Shown: positions 47,492 to 56,618, counted from the first letter of the stretch. The stretch is DNA of 64,000 nt from Octadecabacter ascidiaceicola (GCF_900185015.1 NZ_FXYD01000001.1:248001-312000); one strand, 5' to 3'. A program made the numbers and translations. Notes: a model not told the origin generated them from the sequence alone.

Positions 47492-48589
47492 TCAGTTTTG
47501 CTCGAGTAGCCCTTCAACTAACCGCATCGAAGCACTCTTTCGAGTTTTCCCGGAAATAGGAGGGCGTGGCTTGAGAGAATTTACATACAGGATCTGATAT
47601 AATCTTTGCTCAAGCCGGTCTGTTGGAATTAGCTTTGAGTTCTCAATTTTTGTGATTACCGACTCAGGTACTCCAATCACTTCAGCAAGACGTTTCTTGG
47701 TAACTTGCAACTCCCGCCTACGTTGAGCAAAAACTCTACCAACTTGTAAGTCTTTTGAATAAGGGTGGCTTCTCTTCGTTGCGATAGCATTTGAAACAAG
47801 TTCAAGAAAGTCATTGGAGTTTTCGACTTCAGAAATATCAGAAGCTGAAACTGTTACGCCCCACTTTTTAGCAATGCTCTCGTAAAGTGGGCGCCTATGT
47901 TTAACCAGTTCATTAAAGCCCCAAACGGCAAATTCGTTCGGATCGACCTTGGAGGAAGAAACATCATTTTCGCTTAAATATTGCTTCCACTTCTCTACCA
48001 GAAATTCATCATTATAGAACATTGGCTTTGGATCACGAACAAATCGGTCAACTAGTATATCATCGTAGTGCTCTTCTGCTTCGATATAGACAAACAACAT
48101 CCTGTGAGACATCGCCGCTAACAAACTCGAGTCTTTCAAAATGTGAAGAACTTCACAGATACTTCCTCCAGTATCACACAGGAAGTTCCTCTGCGTTTGG
48201 TTTGCTGATTGAAACACATCAAAAACGCTAGGTGACTCGACCAAGGCAAACTTCTCGGCTTGCGCGTGAACCTTCAAACGTTTTCGGTAACTGGCAAAAC
48301 TCCGGCCACCCAATGATTGGCTTCCTGGCTTTCCTAAGTATTTCACAATAGGAGAAAGATCGCCGTTTCGTAGCAAATCAAGTACGTTCTCCCAATCTTT
48401 AGGTGCATAGTCAGCCAAAATATGCTTCTGAAGCAAATCTCCGATACGTTTATCGATTGAGTGAGTCAGCCAGTCACCTGCCTGAGTAAGGAGGTTAGCG
48501 ACGTGACTTTTCCCCACGCCCGACATTCCAAAGACCAAGACGGATTTTTCGTCATCATCTAAGAATTCCTTCGAGGTGCGATAACGCAT
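47492..48589 (-). CDS. P-loop NTPase fused to a C-terminal XRE helix-turn-helix
   Basis: A 365-residue protein. The N-terminal part resembles a family of P-loop ATPases I recall from Rhodobacterales (start MRYRTSKEFLDD, Walker A GMSGVGKS at 21-28, DKRIG near 46-50, YLGKPGS, CDTGGSICE at 138-146). The C-terminus (about 287-337) adds a Cro/C1-type helix-turn-helix (RRELQVTKKRLAEVIGVPES). I do not know this combination as a standard protein, and the NTPase substrate is unknown. GGAGG seven bases before 48589 fixes the start. Two 60-base lines inside the gene (47581-47700) have 23 and 25 G/C, against 30 in a metA line, suggesting acquisition or unusual codon use. Divergent from metA. Confidence 0.82.
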   Translation of the reverse strand: MRYRTSKEFLDDDEKSVLVFGMSGVGKSHVANLLTQAGDWLTHSIDKRIGDLLQKHILADYAPKDWENVLDLLRNGDLSPIVKYLGKPGSQSLGGRSFASYRKRLKVHAQAEKFALVESPSVFDVFQSANQTQRNFLCDTGGSICEVLHILKDSSLLAAMSHRMLFVYIEAEEHYDDILVDRFVRDPKPMFYNDEFLVEKWKQYLSENDVSSSKVDPNEFAVWGFNELVKHRRPLYESIAKKWGVTVSASDISEVENSNDFLELVSNAIATKRSHPYSKDLQVGRVFAQRRRELQVTKKRLAEVIGVPESVITKIENSKLIPTDRLEQRLYQILYVNSLKPRPPISGKTRKSASMRLVEGLLEQN

Positions 48590-48631
48590 TTGGTGGCCTC
48601 CAAAAAAAACCAAGAAAGCTAAGGTTAAAGG

Positions 48632-48667
48632 GTAGCATGCTATAAGATTATGACGCAAATATGCTAC
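48632..48667. promoter_or_regulatory. Palindrome array between the P-loop/XRE gene and metA
   Basis: TAGCATGCTA (48633-48642) is a perfect 10-base palindrome. GTAGCAT (48632-48638) recurs inverted as ATGCTAC (48661-48667). The half-site ATGCTA is thus present at 48637 and 48661. The array lies in the 110-base divergent gap and is a candidate operator for the XRE domain of the neighbouring protein or for a methionine regulator. Confidence 0.4.
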
Positions 48668-48699
48668 AAAAGTTAATAATTCAAGAAGTATGCCCCAAT

Positions 48700-49665
48700 A
48701 TGCCCATTCGCCTTCCTCGTTCCCTACCCGCTTACGATGTGCTTTCGCGCGAGGGTGTGATGGTGATGGGACGTGCTATGGCGGACACCCAAGATATTCG
48801 CCCCATGCGCATTGGTATCCTCAATCTGATGCCGAAGAAAATTCAGACGGAAAATCAGTTCGCTAGACTGATTGGCGCGACACCGTTGCAGATCGAACTG
48901 ACGTTGATCCGCATGTCCGAACATGAGGCCCGAAATACTGCGGCCGACCACATGAAAGAGTTTTACCGCACCTTCCAAGAGGTGAAGGACCAGAAGTTTG
49001 ATGGGCTCATCATTACAGGCGCACCGATCGAACATCTTGAGTTCGAGGACGTAACCTATTGGGATGAGCTGTGCGAAATCATGGACTGGACCCAAACCAA
49101 CGTGCATTCCACCTTTGGCGTGTGTTGGGGGGGCATGGCCATGATCAACCACTTCCACGGGGTCAAGAAACACCTATTGGATACCAAACTTTTCGGTTGC
49201 TATCGCCACATAAACTACGCGCCGCAAAGCCCTTATCTCAGAGGATTTTCTGATGAAATGGCGATGCCTGTTAGCCGCTGGACAGAGATGAAGCGCGACG
49301 AGATTGATGCTGCGGGTTTGACGACATTGCTCGATTCCAATGAGGTTGGCCCTGCGCTCGTCGAAGACCCGGCGCACCGTGCGATCTATGTGTTCAACCA
49401 CTTCGAATACGACAGCGACACGCTGAACCAAGAGTACATCCGCGATCTGGAAAGCAATCAGGTTGAGGGGTCAGAAATCCAACTTCCGGTGGATTACTTC
49501 CCTAATGACGATCCGTCACAGCCGCCGATGAACAAATGGCGTAGTCACGCGCACTTGCTGTATGGCAACTGGATTTCCGAGATTTATCTGACAACCCCGT
49601 ATGACATTGAACAGATTGGGCTGAGTAGCACGGATTTACGGGCTCCGACAGACGCAACGGAATGA
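48700..49665 (+). CDS. metA: Homoserine O-acyltransferase MetA, predicted acetyl-CoA type
   Basis: First committed step of methionine synthesis. 321 residues in the MetA family: catalytic Cys142 in GVCWGGMAM and the His and Glu of VFNHFEYD. Residue 111 is Glu (GAPIEHLEF). In this family Glu111 is associated with acetyl-CoA and Gly111 with succinyl-CoA, so the product is predicted to be O-acetylhomoserine. Start at 48700 ([10 protein letters not shown]) is the usual one; an earlier ATG at 48661 falls within the palindrome array. Confidence 0.93.
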   Translation: MPIRLPRSLPAYDVLSREGVMVMGRAMADTQDIRPMRIGILNLMPKKIQTENQFARLIGATPLQIELTLIRMSEHEARNTAADHMKEFYRTFQEVKDQKFDGLIITGAPIEHLEFEDVTYWDELCEIMDWTQTNVHSTFGVCWGGMAMINHFHGVKKHLLDTKLFGCYRHINYAPQSPYLRGFSDEMAMPVSRWTEMKRDEIDAAGLTTLLDSNEVGPALVEDPAHRAIYVFNHFEYDSDTLNQEYIRDLESNQVEGSEIQLPVDYFPNDDPSQPPMNKWRSHAHLLYGNWISEIYLTTPYDIEQIGLSSTDLRAPTDATE

Positions 49666-49805
49666 AGCACCGACAGGCCGTCGCGATTGCGTTCTTTCAC
49701 ATGATACCTATGTTAAAGGTTAACACATAAGCCTTCGCGGCAGTGGTCAGAGTGTGCTAACCCTCTGTAACCGTGAAGCGAACGAGAAACGATGAGGCCA
49801 AACCG

Positions 49806-50678
49806 ATGACAGACCTGCCCTTTGACGGCGAAATCAGCCGCTATTTCCGCGAAGACGCCCCTGCTGGGGTGCGCGGTGAGATCGAGGGCGTGCAAAAGGG
49901 CGAAATCCTTGCCACAGATTTTCCCTACGACAAGAAATGGAAGCGTAGCGAGTACGAAGATGCCCTCGCCGCGATCCAGATCGAATTGGTCAAAATGCAG
50001 GCATGGGCGCGTGAAACGGGTCAGCGGATTGCGATTGTTTTTGAAGGACGCGATGCGGCAGGCAAAGGTGGCACGATTAAACGTTTCCGCGAAAACTTGA
50101 ACCCACGGGGTGCACGTGTTGTGGCCCTTAGCAAACCGACGGACGCCGAAGCCGGCCAATGGTATTTCCAACGTTACATCCAACACTTGCCCACCGAGGG
50201 TGAGATCGTCTTTTTCGATCGGTCTTGGTACAATCGCGGTGTCGTTGAGAAGGTTTTCGGCTTTTGTGACGACAAACAGCGCGACAAATGGTTTGAGCAA
50301 GTAAACCCGTTTGAGCAGATGCTGGTTGATGAAGGTATCAAAGTTTTCAAGATTTGGCTGACGGTTGATCGTGCGGCGCAATTGCAGCGGTTTCTGGACC
50401 GTGAGAGCGACCCACTCAAGCAATGGAAACTCAGCTGGATTGACGTTGAGGGCCTAAAGAAATGGGACGACTACAGCGCGGCAATCACCGAAACACTGGC
50501 CAAGACCCACACAGACGATACGCCATGGATGGTGGTGCGATCAGCTGACAAGCGACGCGCACGGGTGAGTGCGATCCGCGCGGTTCTTCAACAGCTGGAT
50601 TACACCGGAAAAGACGCCAAGGCATTGGGAGACGTTGACCCGAAGATCGTCGGCGGACCGGAGCATCTGGGTGGCTAA
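49806..50678 (+). CDS. ppk2: Polyphosphate kinase 2
   Basis: PPK2-family enzyme using polyphosphate to phosphorylate nucleotides (or the reverse); 290 residues. Walker A FEGRDAAGKGGT, Walker B FFDRSWYNR and the lid region SDPLKQWKLS. One PPK2 domain. The ATG at 49806 (MTDLPFDG) is chosen; an upstream start at 49773 is possible. The 3' end contains the GTG start of the next gene, an 8-base overlap. The 140-base gap after metA shows no clear promoter. Confidence 0.92.
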   Translation: MTDLPFDGEISRYFREDAPAGVRGEIEGVQKGEILATDFPYDKKWKRSEYEDALAAIQIELVKMQAWARETGQRIAIVFEGRDAAGKGGTIKRFRENLNPRGARVVALSKPTDAEAGQWYFQRYIQHLPTEGEIVFFDRSWYNRGVVEKVFGFCDDKQRDKWFEQVNPFEQMLVDEGIKVFKIWLTVDRAAQLQRFLDRESDPLKQWKLSWIDVEGLKKWDDYSAAITETLAKTHTDDTPWMVVRSADKRRARVSAIRAVLQQLDYTGKDAKALGDVDPKIVGGPEHLGG

Positions 50679-51291
50679 ACGCGGGTATCATCACGGTGAC
50701 CTTAAGCGCGCATTGGTCGATGGTGCGTTGCGTTTGATTGAGGAAAAAGGCCCTACCGGATTTACCCTGTCCGAGGCAGCCCGCGAAGCAGGCGTTACCC
50801 CCGCTGCGGTGTATCGTCACTTTGAGGGTCGCGAAGATCTCATCGCAGAAGCAGCGCGCCAAGGGTACGAGATTTTCGCTGACCTTATGGAATACGCTTA
50901 CGGCAAAGGTCAGCCGTCTGCGCTGGCATCGTTTGAGGCGACAGGGCGCGCCTACCTTGCTTTCGCGCGAAAATACCCAGGTCACTATGTGGCGATGTTT
51001 GAAAGTGGCATTTCAATTCAACGCACGCCAAAATTGAACGATGTTGCAACCCGCGCGATGGGCGTGCTGGAAAAGGCCGCTGAAGAACTGTCCATGCACA
51101 TTCCAGAGGAAAAGCGCCCACCCCCGCAGATGTTTAGTGCCCATATCTGGGCCATGAGCCACGGGGTCGTGGAGTTGTTTGCGCGAGGATCCCCCGGAAC
51201 CAAATCGCCGTTTCCGCCTGAGGATTTGTTGGAAACAGGTATCGGGGTTTATCTGCGCGGCCTTGGTTTGGTGCGCCCTGACAACGAGTAG
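50671..51291 (+). CDS. TetR-family transcriptional regulator
   Basis: 206 residues. N-terminal TetR helix-turn-helix (TLSEAAREAGVTPAAVYRHF) and a C-terminal ligand/dimerisation domain. The GTG start at 50671 lies inside the ppk2 end and has GGAG seven bases upstream, so translation is coupled to ppk2. Target genes unknown. A copy of the intergenic hairpin repeat begins on the base after the stop codon. Confidence 0.88.
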   Translation: MAKRGYHHGDLKRALVDGALRLIEEKGPTGFTLSEAAREAGVTPAAVYRHFEGREDLIAEAARQGYEIFADLMEYAYGKGQPSALASFEATGRAYLAFARKYPGHYVAMFESGISIQRTPKLNDVATRAMGVLEKAAEELSMHIPEEKRPPPQMFSAHIWAMSHGVVELFARGSPGTKSPFPPEDLLETGIGVYLRGLGLVRPDNE

Positions 51292-51373
51292 TCGAATTTG
51301 CTTCGCAAATCCGATCCAGCGGGGCTTTGCCCCGTCCTTCGGACTCCCCAGAGTACTTAAGAGCCAAAGAAAA
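51292..51373 (-). repeat. Modular intergenic hairpin repeat, copy B
   Basis: Inverse orientation relative to copies A, C and D. Read on the minus strand: T-rich leader, GGGGAGTCCGAAGGACGGGG, GGGGCAAAGCCCC, then the ATTTGCGAAGCAAAT hairpin. 51292-51316 is identical, inverted, to 17781-17805 in copy A. The hairpin end touches the tetR stop codon with no gap. Confidence 0.78.
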
Positions 51374-51376
51374 TGA

Positions 51377-51408
51377 AAAAGGGCGCAACCGGAATGGCGC
51401 GCCCTTTT
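51377..51408. terminator. Bidirectional terminator between tetR and rpsI
   Basis: AAAAGGGCGC (51377-51386) pairs perfectly with GCGCCCTTTT (51399-51408) around a 12-base loop. It has A/T tails on both sides, so it can end transcription from both strands. Confidence 0.88.
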
Positions 51409-51430
51409 CGTTTTGCGATGTCCGTAAAGC

Positions 51431-51925
51431 TTAACGCTTAGAGAACTGGAAGCTCTTACGGGCTTTTGCTTTACCGTACTTCTTACGTTCAACAACACGG
51501 CTGTCGCGTGTGATGAAGCCAGCTGCTTTCAGAGCAGCGCGGTGTGTTGGGTCAAACAATTGCAGCGCCTTGGAGATGCCGTGCTTAACCGCACCAGCTT
51601 GACCAGACAGACCGCCGCCCTTGACTGTCGCCATGACGTCGAACTGACCAACGGTGGCAGTTACTTCGAAAGGCTGCAGCAGGATCATGCGCAGAACGGG
51701 ACGTGCGAAGTATGTTTCCTGCTCACGGCCGTTGATGATGACTTTACCGGAACCTGGCTTGATCCAAACGCGCGCGATCGCGTCTTTACGCTTACCAGTC
51801 GCGTAGGAGCGACCGAGTTCGTCTTTTACAGGCTCACGTGCGATGGCTTCTGCAACGACTTCAGCCGGTGCTACGCCTTCGGCAACTTGGCCCAGCTCTT
51901 CGAGGGAGTTCACTTGATCGGCCAT
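51431..51925 (-). CDS. rpsI: 30S ribosomal protein S9
   Basis: 164 residues: the conserved S9 core (about 38-164, [18 protein letters not shown] and C-terminal [17 protein letters not shown]) after an acidic N-terminal extension of about 35 residues common in Rhodobacterales. Its start overlaps the rplM stop by one base (TAATG). Terminator downstream. Confidence 0.96.
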   Translation of the reverse strand: MADQVNSLEELGQVAEGVAPAEVVAEAIAREPVKDELGRSYATGKRKDAIARVWIKPGSGKVIINGREQETYFARPVLRMILLQPFEVTATVGQFDVMATVKGGGLSGQAGAVKHGISKALQLFDPTHRAALKAAGFITRDSRVVERKKYGKAKARKSFQFSKR

Positions 51926-52386
51926 TATGCAGTCCTCGTGTTCTTTTTGTTCATGGACTTAACGTCCAGAACTTCAGGCTTTTGGGCTTCCATGCCGTGC
52001 TCAGCACCAGCGAACACACGCAGGTGTGTCATCTGAACGCGAGACAGACGGTTGCCAGGCAACATGCGCTTAACAGCTTGCATGACAACACGCTCAGGGT
52101 GTTTGCCTTCGAGGATTTCGCCAGTTGTGCGGGATTTGATGCCGCCAACGGTGCCTGTGTGCCAGTAGTTTGGCTTGTCACGCTTGTTGCCAGTCAACTG
52201 GATCTTGTCCGCGTTGATGACAATAACGTTGTCGCCCATATCCATGTGCGGTGTGAACGTTGCTTTGTGCTTGCCGCGCAAGCGCATGGCGATAATGGAA
52301 GCAAGACGGCCAAGTACAACGCCTTCAGCGTCAACGAGGATCCATTTCTTCTCAATATCCGCCGGAGTAGCAGAGAAGGTTTTCAT
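51925..52386 (-). CDS. rplM: 50S ribosomal protein L13
   Basis: 153 residues, standard L13 with [26 protein letters not shown] and [10 protein letters not shown]. First gene of the rplM-rpsI operon, with a good sigma70-type promoter 55 bases upstream. Confidence 0.96.
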   Translation of the reverse strand: MKTFSATPADIEKKWILVDAEGVVLGRLASIIAMRLRGKHKATFTPHMDMGDNVIVINADKIQLTGNKRDKPNYWHTGTVGGIKSRTTGEILEGKHPERVVMQAVKRMLPGNRLSRVQMTHLRVFAGAEHGMEAQKPEVLDVKSMNKKNTRTA

Positions 52387-52440
52387 CGGTCATTCCTAAA
52401 GTATTTAGACCACGCAAGCGGCCCGTCATTCGATTGGGGC

Positions 52441-52468
52441 GTTATACGCGGTTAAATATCTCGGTCAA
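52441..52468 (-). promoter_or_regulatory. Sigma70-type promoter of rplM-rpsI
   Basis: On the minus strand TTGACC (52468-52463) and TATAAC (52446-52441) are separated by 16 bases, close to the housekeeping consensus. The -10 element is about 55 bases before the rplM start. Further upstream a GGTAT/ATACC inverted repeat (52517-52530) is present without a known role. Confidence 0.75.
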
Positions 52469-52595
52469 GCGGTGCGACCGTGTATTAAGTTAATGATTAC
52501 AATGCATTATGAATTAGGTATTATTATACCCCAGTAAATATCCCTAACTTCGACATACAACCGGAAAAACCCAACACCAGCACCTCGCCTGAATT

Positions 52596-53018
52596 CTAAG
52601 CAGATGGAGGTATGGAATAAGTGAGCGAGGCCCGCGCGACGGGTTTGTCTGGCGCCCCTTCACTAAACAACCGCCCTTCGCACACGGCCAGAGCCTTCCC
52701 CAGTTTTAGCAATTCCATCCGGCACAACAGCCGTCCCGGTTGCGGTTTGCGCATAAAATCAATGGAGCAATTGGTCGTCACGGCCAACCCAACCGGCCCT
52801 AAGACCGACAAGATGCAGAAATAGGCGCAAACATCGGCCAATGCGAACATACTTGGACCAGATACCGTTCCACCTGGCCGTAAATGCTTCTCTGATGCGG
52901 CGAGCGCCATTGTCACGAACGGCGGCGCAACCTCTTCAAACTCAAAATCGCTAGAGACCTGTGGGAAATCGCGATCCAAAAAAGCCTGCAACGCGGCCGA
53001 ATCCATCTTCATTTCCAT
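52596..53018 (-). CDS. PaaI-family hotdog thioesterase
   Basis: 140 residues with the PaaI pattern GGTVSGPSMFALADVCAYF and the strand VTTNCSIDFMRKPQPG. Probably an acyl-CoA thioesterase, perhaps for hydroxyphenylacetyl- or medium-chain CoAs. ATG at 53018 is preferred; a TTG at 53024 is also in frame. Divergent from an enoyl-CoA hydratase gene, about 55 bases away. Confidence 0.85.
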   Translation of the reverse strand: MEMKMDSAALQAFLDRDFPQVSSDFEFEEVAPPFVTMALAASEKHLRPGGTVSGPSMFALADVCAYFCILSVLGPVGLAVTTNCSIDFMRKPQPGRLLCRMELLKLGKALAVCEGRLFSEGAPDKPVARASLTYSIPPSA

Positions 53019-53072
53019 AGCCAAACGCCCCCTTTATCCATAGACTTGCCTGACACTTTACGGAGACACAAG

Positions 53073-53855
53073 TTGCCCCATCTTACTCGATCCGACAATA
53101 ATGGCGTGGCCCATATTGAAATGACCGCGCCAGAACGTTTGAACGCCCTAAGTGATGGAATGCTAGCGGCCCTTCAGGCGGAATTTGATGGGTTGATGGA
53201 AGACACGGAAACCCGCGTGGTTATCCTGTCTGGGGCCGGAAAAGCATTCTGTGCGGGCCATGATCTGCGCGAAATGCAGGCCGCGCGTCAGGCGGAGGAT
53301 GGCGGAGTGGCCGCCCTTGGCGATTTGTTCGATCGATGTGCGAAAATGATGCAAACGATCCAGAAACTGCCCCAGCCCGTCATCGCGCAAACCCACGGAA
53401 TTGCCACCGCTGCTGGGTGTCAGCTGGTCGCAACCTGTGATCTGGCTGTGTCGGCCGATACCTGCAAATTTGGCGTGAACGGAGTGAACATCGGGCTGTT
53501 CTGTTCAACCCCAATGGTCGCCCTCACCCGCAACATCCCGCATAAACAAGCGTTCGAAATGCTTACTACAGGCCGATTTATCGACGCGACTGAGGCCCAG
53601 ACCCTTGGACTGATCAACAAATCCGTTCCCGCTGAACAACTGGCCCAAGCCACCCGCGAAATGGCCGAAACCATCGCCAACAAATTGCCCGTTGCCGTCA
53701 AAACCGGCAAGCAAGCCTTTTACACGCAGGCCCAGATGAACACCCCAGACGCCTATGCCTACACAGGCGCGCGCATGGTTGAAAACATGCTGGACGCAAA
53801 CACCAATGAGGGCATCAACGCGTTCCTGGAAAAACGCGATCCCGATTGGTCCTAA
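53073..53855 (+). CDS. Enoyl-CoA hydratase/isomerase family protein
   Basis: Crotonase-fold protein of 260 residues. The oxyanion-hole segments are FCAGHDLREM and the helix TAAGCQLVATCDLA. Acts on an acyl-CoA; the exact substrate is unknown. I place the start at a TTG (53073) because GGAGA lies six bases upstream and no ATG precedes the conserved region; another TTG at 53046 is possible. Confidence 0.87.
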   Translation: MPHLTRSDNNGVAHIEMTAPERLNALSDGMLAALQAEFDGLMEDTETRVVILSGAGKAFCAGHDLREMQAARQAEDGGVAALGDLFDRCAKMMQTIQKLPQPVIAQTHGIATAAGCQLVATCDLAVSADTCKFGVNGVNIGLFCSTPMVALTRNIPHKQAFEMLTTGRFIDATEAQTLGLINKSVPAEQLAQATREMAETIANKLPVAVKTGKQAFYTQAQMNTPDAYAYTGARMVENMLDANTNEGINAFLEKRDPDWS

Positions 53856-53856
53856 C

Positions 53857-53911
53857 TTCTTTTGTTTCTTAAACCTCGGGGAGGCCGAAGGACGGGGCAG
53901 CGCCCCTCGCG
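53857..53911 (+). repeat. Modular intergenic hairpin repeat, copy C
   Basis: Leader CTTTTGTTTCTTAAACCTC followed by GGGGAGGCCGAAGGACGGGG and GGGGCAGCGCCCC, closely like the middle modules of copy B. The hairpin end lies 1 base from the stop codon of the M32 carboxypeptidase gene on the minus strand. The third hairpin module is missing. Confidence 0.7.
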
Positions 53912-53912
53912 C

Positions 53913-55382
53913 TTACAACCCGTAGATACCGTTGAATTTATCTTCCAGATAGCTCAGCAATGGCGCCTCTGACGGTTCAAACTCGCAAGCCTTTGCAATC
54001 ACATCCCGTGGCGCATAAAGCCCGCCGTGGGTTTGCAGGTTCTCACGCAACCAACGGGTCGCATGGGACGTATCCCCGCGTGCCAACGCCGCATCCACAT
54101 CCGGAACGCCCTTACGCATCGCTTCGTTCAAACAGCCCGCATAGACATTCCCCAATGAATAGGTTGGGAAATAGCCGAACAAACCGACAGACCAATGCAC
54201 ATCCTGCAAAACCCCGTTGCTCGCCTTGTCTACGGCGAACCCGAAATCGGCTGCAAACCGTTCATTCCAAGCGGCCTCAAGGTCATCAACCTCGATATCA
54301 CCGGACACCAGCGCACGTTCCAGATCAAACCGCAAAAGGACATGCAGGTTATACTGCACCTCATCGGCCTCTGTGCGGATATAGCCATTCTCAACGCGGT
54401 TCACGGTAGCGTAAAACGCATCCTCGTCCGCAATGCCAAAATCACCAAACGCATCGCGCATGTGACCGTATAACCATCCCGTAAAGGCACGCCCCCGTCC
54501 GATCTGGTTTTCATATATCCGGCTTTGGCTTTCATGCACGCCCATGGACACACCCTGCCCCAGTGGCGTCAGAAGATAATCCGGATCGATATTCTGTTCA
54601 TAACACGCATGCCCGACCTCATGGATCGTTGAGTAGATGCAATTGAATGGGTCGGTTTCTGACGTTCGTGTGGTGATACGCACATCCAGTCCCGAACCGC
54701 TTGAAAACGGGTGCACGGCCTTATCCACGCGTCCTTTGGTCATGTCATAGCCAAACGTCTTGGCAATCTGACGCGCCAGCTTCATCTGCGCGCCTTCGTC
54801 AAACTTACCCTGCAAGGCCGCTGGCGCAGGCGCCTCCAGTATCGCCTCTCGCAAGGCCACCAAACGCGGGCGCAAGGCGTCAAACATCGCGCTTAACTCA
54901 GCCGCCGTCGCTCCGGGTTCATAGTCATCCAGCATCGCGTCATAGACATCACCACCCGCCGACAGCGCCGCACCTTCTTCGCGCTTGAGCTTTACAACCT
55001 CTTTCAACACGGGCGCAAAGGCCGCGAAATCATCCGCCTCACGCGCCTCGGCCCACTTGCCCTGCGCCTCGGATGTGACCCGTGCAATCTCGGACGCGAG
55101 GGCCGCTGGCACCTTGCTTGCCCGCTCAAAGGAACGCTTGATGTGACGAAGCTGCGCGGTTTCAACTTCGCCGGTAGGTTCCGCTGCTTCCAACCATTCT
55201 GCGACCCGCGCATCCGTACGCCGCGCATGCAACACACCTTCCATCGCGGCCATTTCTGCGCCCCGTTGGGGGCCAGCCTCACGTGGCATCATGGTTTCCT
55301 GATCCCACCCCAAGCGCCCTGCCACTTGGCCTAACGCTTCGGTTTCGCGCTGGAACGCCATCAGATCATCATATGCAGTCAT
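53913..55382 (-). CDS. M32 family metallocarboxypeptidase
   Basis: Zinc carboxypeptidase (thermostable carboxypeptidase 1 family), 489 residues, helical. The HExxH motif is in TIHEVGHACYEQ, with LTPLGQGVSMGVHESQSR downstream supplying the third ligand region. Cytoplasmic; no signal peptide. Starts 3 bases after the ctaA stop, so the two may be co-transcribed. Confidence 0.92.
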   Translation of the reverse strand: MTAYDDLMAFQRETEALGQVAGRLGWDQETMMPREAGPQRGAEMAAMEGVLHARRTDARVAEWLEAAEPTGEVETAQLRHIKRSFERASKVPAALASEIARVTSEAQGKWAEAREADDFAAFAPVLKEVVKLKREEGAALSAGGDVYDAMLDDYEPGATAAELSAMFDALRPRLVALREAILEAPAPAALQGKFDEGAQMKLARQIAKTFGYDMTKGRVDKAVHPFSSGSGLDVRITTRTSETDPFNCIYSTIHEVGHACYEQNIDPDYLLTPLGQGVSMGVHESQSRIYENQIGRGRAFTGWLYGHMRDAFGDFGIADEDAFYATVNRVENGYIRTEADEVQYNLHVLLRFDLERALVSGDIEVDDLEAAWNERFAADFGFAVDKASNGVLQDVHWSVGLFGYFPTYSLGNVYAGCLNEAMRKGVPDVDAALARGDTSHATRWLRENLQTHGGLYAPRDVIAKACEFEPSEAPLLSYLEDKFNGIYGL

Positions 55383-55385
55383 GGC

Positions 55386-56525
55386 TTAGGTTCCTCGAAT
55401 GGATTGTGTCAGGGGATAGCGCGCCAAATACCGCGCCCGTAGGATCGCGACCCACAATAGGACCGCCATGAATTGATGCACGATCGCAATGTGCACAGGT
55501 GCGGAGTAAAGCGCCGTGAAAATGCCAATCACCATCTGCAACTCGAGCACCGCAAACACTGCATTAAACCCGAACCGAGTATGCCCGTTGGCCGACTTTC
55601 GCCCGCGCAGCCAAACGACAACGCCAAAGGCAAACAGCAAATACCCCGACATGCGGTGAATGAACTGCACCAAGCCCGCGTCTTCAAAGAAGTTGCGCCA
55701 AATTGGGCTGAGCTGGAACGGATCGGGCGGGAAAAATCCATCGCCCATCAACGGCCACGTCGGGAACGCGCGTCCTGCATCAATCCCCGCAACCAACGCT
55801 CCAAGCAGGATTTGCAGGAACGCAAAATGCATCAACCCAGTGGACATGGAAAACAACTTTGCTTCACCATTGCGCCGCGCCTGCATCAAATCCGCCTCAC
55901 GACGGCCCAGCAAGAACACATACCACGCGATGAACCCAAGGATAACAAACGCGAGCCCCAGATGGATCGCCAATCGGTACGACGCTACATCAAGCATCCC
56001 CGCCTGTAGGCCCGAATGCACCATCCACCAGCCAATCGCGCCCTGCAGCCCGCCAAGGGCGCCGACTAGAACCAAACGCCCCGTCCATCCGACGGGAATT
56101 TGCTTTCGCAACAAAAAGTAAAAGAACCCCAACGCCCAAACGATGCCGATAAACCGACCCAATTGGCGGTGGCCCCACTCCCACCAGTAAATCGCTTTGA
56201 ATTCAGACAGGCTCATACCCGTATTCTGTTCGATATACTCGGGGATCTGCTTATAGGCCTCAAACTCGGCCTCCCACGCCTCGACACTCATTGGCGGAAC
56301 CGACCCTGACAGCGGCGCCCATTCCGTAATCGACAAGCCTGAATCCGTCAGCCGTGTCAGCCCGCCAACGGTGATCATCACCACGACAAGCGCAAACAAC
56401 ACCATCAGCCAGACACGGATCGGCCCGCGCGCGCCCTTCCCGCCGGCATCAATCCCACCTGGTGCCGCCACGGGTTTTTGCACATCACTGACTTCTTCAA
56501 AAATACTGCGCGGCTTGGTGGCCAT
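55386..56525 (-). CDS. ctaA: Heme A synthase (COX15/CtaA)
   Basis: Inner-membrane enzyme oxidising heme O to heme A for cytochrome c oxidase. 379 residues with about eight hydrophobic segments and COX15-type motifs GGLTRLTDSGLSITEW, WWEWGHRQLGR and IHRMSGYLL with conserved His. ATG at 56525 has GAGG six bases upstream. Confidence 0.93.
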   Translation of the reverse strand: MATKPRSIFEEVSDVQKPVAAPGGIDAGGKGARGPIRVWLMVLFALVVVMITVGGLTRLTDSGLSITEWAPLSGSVPPMSVEAWEAEFEAYKQIPEYIEQNTGMSLSEFKAIYWWEWGHRQLGRFIGIVWALGFFYFLLRKQIPVGWTGRLVLVGALGGLQGAIGWWMVHSGLQAGMLDVASYRLAIHLGLAFVILGFIAWYVFLLGRREADLMQARRNGEAKLFSMSTGLMHFAFLQILLGALVAGIDAGRAFPTWPLMGDGFFPPDPFQLSPIWRNFFEDAGLVQFIHRMSGYLLFAFGVVVWLRGRKSANGHTRFGFNAVFAVLELQMVIGIFTALYSAPVHIAIVHQFMAVLLWVAILRARYLARYPLTQSIRGT

Positions 56526-56618
56526 CTTGAACCTCAATTCTTACTTTGTCCGAAACCTAAGCCGCACCATAGCGCGTCGCAACCCAAAGCCACCGCGACT
56601 GGCCTCGAATTCGCGCAG

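Noticed and set aside
48590-48699. SAM-II riboswitch upstream of metA
   Set aside because: SAM-II elements often precede alphaproteobacterial metA, and AAAGCTAAGG is present, but the required GC-rich pseudoknot stem and the conserved AGCTAAA pairing context are absent.
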